Shown here piece after piece: positions 1 to 7,083 of a stretch of DNA of 20,887 nucleotides. The notes under the pieces were generated by a model. That model searched no databases and was not told the origin of the DNA. It saw only the letters and a program-made list of their open reading frames with translations. The stretch is from JBBTRP01 sp038065125. GTDB lineage: Bacteria; Patescibacteriota; Patescibacteriia; JACQRZ01. A program made the translations under genes and the position numbers. The stretch spans positions 1-20,887 of the forward strand of contig JBBTRP010000070.1 of the NCBI GenBank assembly GCA_038065125.1, given 5' to 3'. The first letter of the stretch is position 1. Every line of letters starts with the position of its first letter.

Positions 1-150
1 CGTAGGGTGTTGGCTAGAGAGGTCCTCATCTCCGTTGCCTACGCGATCGGCATCGACGAGCCTGTCATGCTCCATGCCCTTAACGAGAACCAAGAAGAGA
101 TCACCCACCTGCTTGACCCCCAGGTTTTTCGAGCTTCAAGTCTTCGCTAG
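1..150 (+). CDS. metK: C-terminal end of a MetK-like protein (5' part outside window)
   Basis: Reading frame 1 is open from the window edge to TAG at 148-150 (49 residues). It contains AREVLISVAYAIGIDEPVM, which resembles the C-terminal core strand of S-adenosylmethionine synthetase, where the family has xxSYAIGVAEP. MetK makes S-adenosylmethionine from ATP and methionine in the cytosol, and that product is also the methyl donor used by the HsdM downstream. After this motif the family normally continues about 60-80 residues with a FDLRP...LDLRxPIY segment. Here only about 30 residues remain (ending FRASSLR), so the tail is either divergent or truncated, perhaps by the event that placed the palindrome at 161. 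The identification rests on one motif only. Confidence 0.45.
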   Translation, partial: RRVLAREVLISVAYAIGIDEPVMLHALNENQEEITHLLDPQVFRASSLR

Positions 151-160
151 CTTTCCGGCT

Positions 161-181
161 CCCCTCCTTTTTAAGGAGGGG
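161..181. repeat. REP-like GC-rich palindrome, possible terminator
   Basis: CCCCTCC (161-167) and GGAGGGG (175-181) are perfect arms around TTTTTAA, followed by CTGGGGGTGG. The stem is strong but no T-tract follows on either strand, so it is a poor classical intrinsic terminator. It resembles short GC-rich repetitive extragenic palindromes. It begins 10 nt after the stop of the metK-like frame. Confidence 0.5.
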
Positions 182-200
182 CTGGGGGTGGTTATGCGTT

Positions 201-237
201 TTGACTGAGGCGGTTTTGGCGCATAAAATGCTCGCGT
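201..237 (+). promoter_or_regulatory. Sigma70-type promoter, leaderless configuration
   Basis: TTGACT (201-206), a 17-nt spacer and TAAAAT (224-229) form a near-consensus promoter. ATG at 238 starts exactly 8 nt after the -10 hexamer, so the transcript would begin within about 0-3 nt of the start codon and leave no room for a Shine-Dalgarno site. Confidence 0.7.
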
Positions 238-623
238 ATGCATTCCCCAAAAAATTGCCTTGTTGTTCACGGCTGTCCGGGGGACGAAGAGTCTCTCATG
301 GATCTCAGCGAGCGGACGTACACTAAGCACTGGATCCCCTGGATCCGGCGCGAGCTTAATGCTCGAGGAATCGCGACTCAGGTGCCGCTTCTCCCAGTTA
401 CGGGTATCCTATCGACGAGACGATTCCACAGCGCGTGAAGCGCATCGTGATGTTCATCTCTGACGACGAGGAAGAGGACGGCAAGAAGAGCGTGGAGATT
501 TTCCACCGCGCGCTGGGCGGCGAGCTCATCGAGTTACACGGCCAGGGCCACTTCACGATGGACTCCATGGGGACGGATGAGTTTCCGGAGTTGCTGGCTT
601 GTATCCTAGAACTTGGGTCATAA
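238..623 (+). pseudogene. RBBP9/YdeN-like serine hydrolase, internally deleted
   Basis: The N-terminal frame from ATG 238 reads a strand and oxyanion-type HG (CLVVHGCPGDEES), then HWIPWIRRELNARGIATQVP, typical of the YdeN/RBBP9 alpha/beta-hydrolase family. Around 390-400 the match jumps to another frame, reading GYPIDETIPQRVKRIVMFIS and then DDEEEDG, ELIELHGQGHF and DEFPELL up to TAA at 621-623. That part is the family C-terminus, with the catalytic Asp and His regions. The central 60-80 residues with the nucleophile elbow (GHSxG) are missing and the two halves are out of frame. A deletion plus frame change therefore leaves no functional enzyme, although the promoter upstream is intact. An intact distant relative of the same fold lies at 16550-17287. 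Confidence 0.75.
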
Positions 624-624
624 C

Positions 625-683
625 CGTGAAAATGTATCTTTTTTTCATAGTTTTCACGATTAGTCTTGACTAAACCGTGAAAA
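625..683. promoter_or_regulatory. Triple CGTGAAAA operator over the fic promoter
   Basis: Three copies of one 8-mer are visible: CGTGAAAA at 625-632, its reverse complement TTTTCACG at 651-658, and CGTGAAAA again at 676-683. Start-to-start distances are 26 and 25 bp, about 2.5 helical turns. The third copy lies between the -35 (666-671) and -10 (689-694) of the fic promoter, so a bound protein would block RNA polymerase. A candidate regulator is the helix-turn-helix-like C-terminus of Fic itself or the 66-aa or Bro-N product of the same operon. Which one binds is unknown. Confidence 0.6.
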
Positions 684-694
684 TTGCCTATCAT
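666..694 (+). promoter_or_regulatory. fic operon promoter
   Basis: TTGACT (666-671), a 17-nt spacer and TATCAT (689-694). ATG 705 begins 10 nt after the hexamer, again leaving almost no leader. The spacer contains the third CGTGAAAA copy. Confidence 0.7.
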
Positions 695-704
695 TAACCA
701 AGAT

Positions 705-1577
705 ATGCCTAGGAAAACAAAAGCATTTTTAACCATACAGTCGCTACGGGAACGCTATTATAAGGCGTTTCCTGGAAAGGAATCCCTCGTTAAGGTTATC
801 AATGAAGCCGAAATTCCCGAGCACGTTTACAACTCAAACGCGATAGAAAACAGCACGTTGACCTTGGAGGAGACAGAAAAGATCCTTCTTCAAATTGACT
901 TGGAGCGTTTCATCAGCGAGCGTGAGATTTTCGAGGCAAAGAATCTTGCTCGTGTTTCTTCCTTTATCGAGACGAAGGCAAAGGAGGCCGATCTATCGCT
1001 TGATCTGATTCTCTTGCTTCATAAGATGCTCATCGTCAACATTCGTGATGACATCGCCGGTCGTTTCAGAGAGGGAGATGAATGGGTGCGTGTCGGTACA
1101 CATATCGGGGCGGATCCAAAAGATGTCCGTGGGTTGCTTATGGATATGCTCACCCAGTATCAGGCGAGTGCAAATGAACATATCGTGAAACGGATTGCAC
1201 GGTTCCACCTGACATTTGAAAACATCCATCCGTTCTGCGATGGAAACGGACGCATTGGCCGCGCGATGAACAATTACGCTCTCATTCGTGAGGGATACGT
1301 CCCGATCAATATTGCTTTCGTCAATCGTGAGCAGTACTATCAGGCGTTTGGTGAGTTTGAGCGTGCAGGAGAAACAACCATCATGGAAGAACTGATCGGC
1401 CGTGCGCTCACGGGCAGCTATCATAAACGACTCGCCTACCTCGAGAGCAAACGGATTATCCCGCTTGTTCAATATGCGAAGGAGACAAAACAGTCTCACT
1501 CAAACCTCATCAACAAGGCTCATCGCCAAACGATCCCGGCGTTTATAGAAAAGGGCGTGTGGAAAATTGGCATGTAA
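705..1577 (+). CDS. fic: Fic/DOC family AMPylase with N-terminal inhibitory helix
   Basis: This 290-aa Fic protein would transfer AMP (or a related moiety) from a nucleotide to a hydroxyl side chain of a target protein. The catalytic loop HPFCDGNGRIGR (about residues 178-189) matches HxFx(D/E)GNGRxxR in full. An inhibitory-helix motif (S/T)xxxE(G/N) is present as SNAIEN (about residues 43-48), making it a class II, self-inhibited Fic. The C-terminal 50 residues (NLINKAHRQTIPAFIEKGVW) look like a small helix-turn-helix or winged helix. I chose ATG 705 rather than the in-frame TTG at 684, because TTG 684 lies upstream of the -10 element. It is first in an operon-like set with the 66-aa gene and Bro-N, under a repeat-bearing promoter that suggests autoregulation. 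The target is unknown. Confidence 0.93.
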   Translation: MPRKTKAFLTIQSLRERYYKAFPGKESLVKVINEAEIPEHVYNSNAIENSTLTLEETEKILLQIDLERFISEREIFEAKNLARVSSFIETKAKEADLSLDLILLLHKMLIVNIRDDIAGRFREGDEWVRVGTHIGADPKDVRGLLMDMLTQYQASANEHIVKRIARFHLTFENIHPFCDGNGRIGRAMNNYALIREGYVPINIAFVNREQYYQAFGEFERAGETTIMEELIGRALTGSYHKRLAYLESKRIIPLVQYAKETKQSHSNLINKAHRQTIPAFIEKGVWKIGM

Positions 1578-1622
1578 GATTAGAACGAGATTGTAAAGGA
1601 TATTGCAGGAGCCAAATAGCGT

Positions 1623-1823
1623 ATGGAAAAAGCGATCAATCCTAAAAATTTTATAAAATTCTTTGAGCAAACGGCTGGTGTGCAGTTTGTTGATGCTGAT
1701 ACCGGAGAATCTGCGTTGAAAACCATTGCCAAAAATAAGTTAGAAGGTGCGTCAGACTATGATGTGTGGCTCGAACAACAGGATGAAAGCATAAAGACTG
1801 AACAAGAAATGGGGTATCTCTAA
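1623..1823 (+). CDS. Small hypothetical protein (66 aa) between fic and Bro-N
   Basis: I do not recognise this family. The product is acidic (residues near DADTGE and EGASDYDVWLEQQDES), soluble and probably alpha-helical, with no signal peptide, membrane segment or cysteine cluster. The start is ATG 1623, with a weak purine-rich CAGGAG about 12 nt upstream. The gene is 45 nt after fic and 8 nt before the Bro-N gene, so the three are probably co-transcribed. Its size and position after a Fic toxin-type enzyme make an antitoxin or accessory role possible, but nothing in the sequence proves it. The 45-nt gap before it reads like a leftover coding end (EIVKDIAGAK then TAG), which may mark an earlier rearrangement. 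Confidence 0.6.
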   Translation: MEKAINPKNFIKFFEQTAGVQFVDADTGESALKTIAKNKLEGASDYDVWLEQQDESIKTEQEMGYL

Positions 1824-1831
1824 AAACAACT

Positions 1832-2713
1832 ATGACTGAAGAAATTCAAAAACTCGTCGTGTTTCAGAAAAAAGAAATTCGTCGCCAGCTTCACAATGGT
1901 GAATGGTGGTTTGTTATTACTGATGTTGTGGCAGTTTTGACAGATTCCACTGATCCGGCGCGTTATGTCCGTGATTTACGTCATCGCGATGAAGAACTAG
2001 CCGTGCTTATGGCTGTGGATAAAGGGGCGTCGCAAATTTCGACGCCCCTTGAGCTACCCTTTGAAACAGCCGGTGGAAAGCAAAAATTACCGTGTTGGAA
2101 CACAGAAGGAATTTTTCGCCTTATTCAGTCAATCCCCAGCAAAAAAGCAGAGCCATTCAAACGATGGCTCGCACGCGTGGGTTATGAACGGGTACAAGAG
2201 ATTGAGAATCCGGAGCTGGCACAAAAACGCATGAAGGCGCTTTACAGGGCGAAGGGTTACAGTGATGAGTGGGTAGAGCGTCGCGTGCGTGGCATTGCCA
2301 TTCGTCAGGAACTCACAGATGAATGGGAAAAGCGAGATGTTACAGAAAGTCAGGATTTCGCGATTCTCACCGCAGAAATTTCAAAAGCGACTTTTGGAAT
2401 CACGCCAAGTGAATACAAAAAAATCAAAGGTCTAAAACGCGAAAATCTGCGTGACCACATGGACGACCTTGAACTGCTCTTTACTCAGCTCGGCGAAGCG
2501 GCAACAACGCAAATCGCACGCACTGACGACGCACGTGGCATGGAACCCAACAAGGACGCCGCCCGCCGTGGCGGAGCAGTTGCCGGCACAGCGCGTAAAC
2601 AGTTGGAAAAAGAAACCGGTAAACAGGTGGTGAACGAAGTAAACTATCTCGCGCCCAATAAGAGCGTGAAGGCATTGGAGAAGGAGCTAGAGAAGAAACT
2701 GAAGGAGAGTTAA
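1832..2713 (+). CDS. Bro-N domain protein (phage antirepressor-like)
   Basis: The N-terminal about 130 residues match the BRO family N-terminal DNA-binding domain: VVFQKKEIRRQLHNGEWWF, then DVVAVLTDSTDPARYVRDLR, then CWNTEGIFRLIQSIPSKKAE and PFKRWLARVGYERVQEIE. The C-terminal half is a basic and acidic helical region ending GAVAGTARKQLEKETGKQV then an ELEKKLKES tail. Bro-N proteins bind DNA and occur in phages and as chromosomal regulators. Length is 293 aa with the start at ATG 1832, 8 nt after the previous stop, in the fic operon. It could regulate the CGTGAAAA operator. Inside the gene, 2022-2050 is an 11-bp perfect inverted repeat (see the separate entry). Confidence 0.88.
   Translation: MTEEIQKLVVFQKKEIRRQLHNGEWWFVITDVVAVLTDSTDPARYVRDLRHRDEELAVLMAVDKGASQISTPLELPFETAGGKQKLPCWNTEGIFRLIQSIPSKKAEPFKRWLARVGYERVQEIENPELAQKRMKALYRAKGYSDEWVERRVRGIAIRQELTDEWEKRDVTESQDFAILTAEISKATFGITPSEYKKIKGLKRENLRDHMDDLELLFTQLGEAATTQIARTDDARGMEPNKDAARRGGAVAGTARKQLEKETGKQVVNEVNYLAPNKSVKALEKELEKKLKES
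2022..2050. repeat. 11-bp inverted repeat inside the Bro-N gene
   Basis: AAGGGGCGTCG (2022-2032) and CGACGCCCCTT (2040-2050) are perfect complements around a 7-nt A/T-rich loop. It encodes the variable turn after VDKG, before the conserved GGKQKL stretch, and keeps the frame. It may be a small in-frame palindromic insertion or chance. Confidence 0.6.
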
Positions 2714-2723
2714 TCAATACACT

Positions 2724-3107
2724 ATGACCGACTTTGACGAGCTCACATATGCCATCCAACAATTCATTGAGGAGCGCGACTGGAAGCAGTTTCACAAGTC
2801 CAAAGATTGCGCGATCTCCCTCACGCTGGAAGCCGCGGAAGTGGCTGAGTTGTTTCAATGGAAGAATGACGAACTCCAACGTCCTCTTCTGGATCCTCGC
2901 CCTCGCGCACGATTGCGAGACGAAGCGAGAGAACAATAATGTCCGATCGGACATTATTGTTCCGAGCGAGGCGAAGCAAACAAGGGTCACACCCTTGATT
3001 TCCACATCGACCTCAAACCCGCCTTCATGGCCAAACTCGCGAAGAGTGCGAAGAAGTATCCGGTTGAGAAGGCGAAGGGGAACGCGACGAAGTATACGGA
3101 GTACTAA
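2724..3107 (+). pseudogene. MazG-like NTP pyrophosphohydrolase, broken
   Basis: Three frames carry consecutive pieces of one MazG/dCTPase-like protein, which would hydrolyse (d)NTPs to NMP and PPi. The pieces are ERDWKQFHKSKDCAISLTLE then AAEVAELFQWKND (2724 to about 2875), VLFWILALAHDCE (about 2880-2920, second frame), and DFHIDLKPAFMAKLAKSAKK then YPVEKAKGNATKYTEY ending at TAA 3105-3107 (third frame). The EELAD metal-binding stretch expected after FQWKND is lost. A roughly 75-nt insert containing a perfect 30-bp palindrome separates the second and third pieces. The first frame terminates early, at 2937-2939. The gene lies 10 nt after Bro-N and looks like a recent casualty, since the residual pieces are well conserved. 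Confidence 0.85.
2932..2961. repeat. Perfect 30-bp palindrome inserted in the mazG-like gene
   Basis: AACAATAATGTCCGA (2932-2946) is followed immediately by its exact reverse complement (2947-2961), with no loop. It is flanked by related runs CGAAGCGAG (2921-2929) and GAGCGAGGCGAAGC (2964-2977). It sits exactly where the MazG reading frame is broken, consistent with insertion of a small palindromic element. Confidence 0.85.
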
Positions 3108-3113
3108 TCGAAT

Positions 3114-3140
3114 AAGCGGGGTCCCTTAACCCCGCTTTTG
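3114..3140 (+). terminator. Intrinsic terminator before hsdR
   Basis: AAGCGGGG (3114-3121) pairs with CCCCGCTT (3130-3137) around an 8-nt loop and is followed by TTTG. It ends the fic to mazG transcription unit. Its T-rich tail runs within 3 nt into the -35 of the hsdR promoter. Confidence 0.8.
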
Positions 3141-3142
3141 CT

Positions 3143-3172
3143 TTGACGCATGCCTTTAAAAGCGAGTACAAT
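3143..3172 (+). promoter_or_regulatory. hsdR promoter
   Basis: TTGACG (3143-3148), an 18-nt spacer and TACAAT (3167-3172) place transcription start near 3179, just before the hairpin at 3182. It would drive the whole hsdR-hsdM-PHP-hsdS operon. Confidence 0.6.
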
Positions 3173-3181
3173 ATCATCACG

Positions 3182-3203
3182 ATCCCAGCGTAAATGCTGG
3201 GAT
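3182..3203 (+). promoter_or_regulatory. 5'-leader stem-loop ahead of hsdR
   Basis: ATCCCAGC (3182-3189) and GCTGGGAT (3196-3203) form a perfect 8-bp stem with a 6-nt loop, followed by TTATTG. It would form at the very 5' end of the hsdR mRNA. It could stabilise the transcript, attenuate it, or bind a regulator. No Shine-Dalgarno sequence separates it from ATG 3222. Confidence 0.6.
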
Positions 3204-3221
3204 TTATTGAAGCTACTATGT

Positions 3222-5645
3222 ATGGCAGATAAAGACGCAAAACCTGAGGAGCCGCTGTTTATTGCGATCATGAACGAAGAGGAGACGCGAAATCGTCTGA
3301 TTCGTCCGGCAATAGCTAGGGTTGGTTGGAAGGACATCCAAATTCGAGAAGAATTTCCCTACACTCTCGGCCGGATTCATGTGGCAGGCAACAAGTGGAA
3401 GCGTGGCGATCGGAAAAAAATAGATTTCTTGCTCGAACACAGCCCAGGAGTCCCGATCGCTATCGTAGAAGCAAAACATTTTGGGAAACCTTTGGGTGAT
3501 GGCATGCAACAGGCGCTCGGCTATGCGGAGGCACTCGATGTACCATTTGTGTTTTCGTCTAACGGTGAGGGTTTTCTTTTCCATGACAAGACTGGTATGG
3601 GTGTTGCAACCGAGCAGAAGCTTACGCTCGATCAATTCCCGTCCCCCGAAGAGCTACATACACGATTTGTTGCTTGGAAAGAAAAGAGTGGCGTGCCTTC
3701 CACGGTTCTCACCACCGAGTTTCAAAATGAGGATCCTCTCAAATCGGATCGCTACTACCAACGCATCGCCGTTGATAAAGCTGTTGAAGCGTTTGCTGTT
3801 GGACAGCGCCGCCTATTACTGGTGATGGCGACCGGCACGGGTAAGACGCGTGTCGCCTCGCAGATTATCTGGAGACTAAAGAAATTGGGACGCATACAAC
3901 GCGTACTTTTTCTCGCCGATCGTAATGTCCTTGTCGATCAGGCAAAGGGAAACGACTTCAGCCACTTTGGATCCGCTATCACTAAAATTACGCGTCCGAA
4001 CTTCGTGCATACGGGCGATCTGATGGCACATGAGGTGTTCGTCGGCATTTATCAAGCACTCACGGGTCCAAGCGAGACTGACAAACTTTTCAAAAAACTT
4101 CCGCCCGATTTTTTCGATCTCATTGTGATCGACGAGTGTCATCGTGGAGGAGCCTCCCTCGATAGTGAGTGGCATGAGATACTCGACTATTTCACGAGTG
4201 CCGCACACCTTGGGCTCACGGCGACGCCGAAAGAAACGGCAGATGTGAGCACGACGCACTATTTCGGCGATGCACTCTATACCTACTCCCTGAAGCAGGG
4301 TATCGACGACGGCTTCTTGGCACCTTATAAGGTTTTGCGCGTTCTTCTTGACAACGACATTACAGGTTGGCGTCCATTCCCCGGCATGGTTGATGATACT
4401 GGCAATGCGGTCGAAGACCGTATCTACGAAATCAAGGACGTGAACCGATCAGTTATCTTCCCTCAACGCGATGCGCTTGTTGCAAAAAAGATTATTGAGT
4501 ATCTCGATGCTATCGGCGACCCTTATGCCAAAACCATTGTCTTTTGTCGCACCACTGAACACGCCGAGCGTATGCGCTCCGCCCTTATGAACGCGGCGGG
4601 TCCGCGAGCGCAGGAGAGCACTAAATACGCCATGCGCATCACGGGCGACGACGAAGAAGGCAAGATGCAAATCGACACTTTTACACATCCCGACGAGCGC
4701 TTTCCGACGATTGCCACTACCTCGCAGCTTCTCTCGACAGGCGTTGATACACAGACGGTCAAGCTCATTGTTCTGGACAAGCCCATAGAGAGCATGACGG
4801 AATTTAAGCAGATTATCGGTCGCGGCACGCGCGTGCGTGAAGATAAAGGAAAGACATGGTTTACTATCATGGATTTTCAGGGTGCGACCAAGCTCTTTGC
4901 CGATCCCGCCTTCGACGGCGTTCCGGAGCGTGTATTTGAGGTGGGAGAGAACGACGATATTGGTGCAATACTTGCAACGAAAGACCCGCAGGACGAACCT
5001 GTCGAACAAAAGGAGAAAGAAGACGAGCTCGTCGATCTCATACTTAGGGTCTACGGGCCGGCTCTCAAAGACCGCCCTCCTGTCTATACCGTAAGCAATG
5101 TTTCGTACGCGGTTGTCAAAGAGCAAGTCCAGTACCTTGGTGCTGACGGGAAACTCATTACCGAATCGCTTACCGACTTTACCCGCAAGAACATTCTGGA
5201 TCACTATCCAACGCTCGAGAATTTCTTCGATGCATGGCAGGAAGCCACGTCACGACAAGCGATTATTGATGAGATCAGTGCTTCCGGCATTCCGCTTGAG
5301 GAGTTGCAAAAACAGGTCGGCGCTGAATTTGATCTCTTTGATCTCATCATGCACGTTGCCTACGACAAAAGGATGATGAAGAAGCGCGATCGCGCGGATG
5401 CCCTTCGTCGTAGCAACTACCTTGATAAGTGGAGTGGGAAGGCTCGAGAGGTGATTGAGGCGCTCCTGGATAAGTACGCGGACATTGGGTTCATTGCTCT
5501 AGATGAGATTGAGACCGTGAAGACGCCGCCAGTCTCCTATATTGGTGAGCCGCTCGAGGTCTTGGAGTGGTTCGGTGGTCGCGAGGCATTCGCCAAAACC
5601 CTCGACGAGATTGCAGACACACTCGCAACAGTAAAAGTACGATAG
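3222..5645 (+). CDS. hsdR: Type I restriction enzyme R subunit (motor and nuclease)
   Basis: HsdR translocates DNA using ATP and cuts it at a distance when the HsdM/HsdS complex finds an unmodified site. In this 807-aa protein the N-terminal PD-(D/E)XK nuclease shows D68 (KIDFLLEH), E83-A-K85 (AIVEAKHF) and the QxxxY-type QQALGYAEAL at 96-105. The superfamily 2 motor has Walker A ATGTGKT at 203-209 and DECH at 304-307, followed by LTATPK, and a C-terminal RecA fold with TGVDTQTVKLIVLDKPIES and IIGRGTRVRED. The C-terminal about 200 residues form the helical domain that contacts the methylase. ATG 3222 was chosen over ATG 3150, because 3150 lies inside the promoter. It is first in the RM operon and 4 nt from hsdM. 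Confidence 0.96.
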   Translation: MADKDAKPEEPLFIAIMNEEETRNRLIRPAIARVGWKDIQIREEFPYTLGRIHVAGNKWKRGDRKKIDFLLEHSPGVPIAIVEAKHFGKPLGDGMQQALGYAEALDVPFVFSSNGEGFLFHDKTGMGVATEQKLTLDQFPSPEELHTRFVAWKEKSGVPSTVLTTEFQNEDPLKSDRYYQRIAVDKAVEAFAVGQRRLLLVMATGTGKTRVASQIIWRLKKLGRIQRVLFLADRNVLVDQAKGNDFSHFGSAITKITRPNFVHTGDLMAHEVFVGIYQALTGPSETDKLFKKLPPDFFDLIVIDECHRGGASLDSEWHEILDYFTSAAHLGLTATPKETADVSTTHYFGDALYTYSLKQGIDDGFLAPYKVLRVLLDNDITGWRPFPGMVDDTGNAVEDRIYEIKDVNRSVIFPQRDALVAKKIIEYLDAIGDPYAKTIVFCRTTEHAERMRSALMNAAGPRAQESTKYAMRITGDDEEGKMQIDTFTHPDERFPTIATTSQLLSTGVDTQTVKLIVLDKPIESMTEFKQIIGRGTRVREDKGKTWFTIMDFQGATKLFADPAFDGVPERVFEVGENDDIGAILATKDPQDEPVEQKEKEDELVDLILRVYGPALKDRPPVYTVSNVSYAVVKEQVQYLGADGKLITESLTDFTRKNILDHYPTLENFFDAWQEATSRQAIIDEISASGIPLEELQKQVGAEFDLFDLIMHVAYDKRMMKKRDRADALRRSNYLDKWSGKAREVIEALLDKYADIGFIALDEIETVKTPPVSYIGEPLEVLEWFGGREAFAKTLDEIADTLATVKVR

Positions 5646-5649
5646 CCCT

Positions 5650-7083
5650 ATGGTCAACGACGCACTCATTAAAGGCTTGCGAAATCTAATGCGGGGCGAT
5701 CACAACGTCTCGGGAGACGCTCAACGAATGGAGCAGATCGCTTGGCTTTTGTTCCTCAAGATTTTTGACGACCGCGAAAAGGAATTTGAGGCGTTTGAAA
5801 AAGACTACTCGTCTCCCATTCCAAAGGAACTAAAGTGGCGGGCGTGGGCGGCTCCGCAGGATGGGAAGACAGGGCCAACGCTCATCGAGTTTGTTGAGAA
5901 AGAGCTTTTCCCTACGCTCCGAAGTCTTGAGATTTCGGAAAATTCCGATCCGCGCCACGCCGTTGTCAAGAAAGTCGTGAGCGAAACCCGCAACTACATG
6001 CAGGAGGGAGTGCTTTTGCGGCAAGTGATCAACCGACTTAATGGACTCGATCTTACGAAGGCGATTGATCGGCACGCCATGAATGACATCTACGAGAAGT
6101 TTCTCCAAGAACTTCAAGACGCGGGAAGTGCGGGAGAATATTACACGCCGCGGCCCATCACTTCATTCATCGTAGACATGATCGCCCCGCGTCTCGGCGA
6201 GACGGTGCTTGACCCAGCGTGTGGAACAGGTGGATTCCTTATTCACGCGCTTGAAATCATCAAGAATGAGGCAAAGAACAAGGAAGATATCGAGAAGTAT
6301 CAAGGTGCCATCCAAGGTTGGGAGTCAAAACCTCTGCCACACATCTTAGCTGTCACCAACATGCTTCTGCATGGCGTCGATGCGCCGGTTGGACTCATTC
6401 GTAAAGACTCGCTCGCGCGACCGACAAATGACATCCGAGATGATGAGCGAGTAGATGTGATCGTGGCGAATCCTCCATTCGGTGGCCATCAAAAGGACGG
6501 TACCGAGAAAAATTTTCCGCGTCAGTTTCAAACCAAAGAGACCGCACTCCTTTTTGTCTACCTCATCATGCAGATGCTCAAACCCGGCGGGAGAGCAGGC
6601 ATCGTTCTTCCAGACGGCTTCCTTTTTGGCGATGGTGTCGCCGCGCGGCTCAAAGAGGAGCTCCTCACCAAGTGTCGGCTCGATGTGATTGTTCGTATGC
6701 CAGGAGGTGAATTCACTCCCTATGCCGCACCAAAAGTGAACCTTCTCTTCTTCACAAAAGGAGAGTCAACAAAAGAGGTGTGGTATTACGCGATGCCGCT
6801 TCCTTCAGGAGTAGGAAAAAACGGCTTCACCAAAACCATGCCGTTGCGCGACGAGCACATGGTGGAGCTCCGCAAGTGGTTTGGTAATCGAACGGAGAAC
6901 GAAAACGCATGGGAAGTTTCAATCGACGACATCCGCGCGCGTAACTGGTCGCTTGATTTCAAAAATCCGAATAGTCAAGTAACTGAGGAGCACAAGACCC
7001 CGAAAGAATTGTTGGGGGAGATTGAGGAGAAAGAGAGGCAGATTTTGATGTTGTTAGAGAATGTTGTGAAAGAAGGTATATGA
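5650..7083 (+). CDS. hsdM: Type I DNA methyltransferase M subunit
   Basis: HsdM is the S-adenosylmethionine-dependent N6-adenine methyltransferase of the type I complex. The 477-aa protein carries an HsdM N-terminal helical domain (residues about 1-140: NLMRGDHNVSGDAQRMEQIA then WLLFLKIFDDRE). The SAM-binding motif I DPACGTGGF is at 188-196 and the catalytic NPPF at 274-277, both intact. AGEYYTPRPI precedes motif I, as is usual. It begins 4 nt after the hsdR stop and overlaps the PHP-ATPase start by 4 nt (ATGA at 7080-7083), so translation of the two is likely coupled. The substrate site is set by HsdS at 9912-11033. Confidence 0.96.
   Translation: MVNDALIKGLRNLMRGDHNVSGDAQRMEQIAWLLFLKIFDDREKEFEAFEKDYSSPIPKELKWRAWAAPQDGKTGPTLIEFVEKELFPTLRSLEISENSDPRHAVVKKVVSETRNYMQEGVLLRQVINRLNGLDLTKAIDRHAMNDIYEKFLQELQDAGSAGEYYTPRPITSFIVDMIAPRLGETVLDPACGTGGFLIHALEIIKNEAKNKEDIEKYQGAIQGWESKPLPHILAVTNMLLHGVDAPVGLIRKDSLARPTNDIRDDERVDVIVANPPFGGHQKDGTEKNFPRQFQTKETALLFVYLIMQMLKPGGRAGIVLPDGFLFGDGVAARLKEELLTKCRLDVIVRMPGGEFTPYAAPKVNLLFFTKGESTKEVWYYAMPLPSGVGKNGFTKTMPLRDEHMVELRKWFGNRTENENAWEVSIDDIRARNWSLDFKNPNSQVTEEHKTPKELLGEIEEKERQILMLLENVVKEGI

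Noticed and set aside
161..181. Classical rho-independent terminator after the metK-like gene
   Set aside because: The hairpin is strong but no T-tract follows on either strand, so it is reported as a REP-like palindrome.
4449..5204. 251-codon open frame on the - strand within hsdR
   Set aside because: It lies wholly antisense to a strongly conserved HsdR region and its translation has no recognisable domain. It is a shadow of hsdR codon use.
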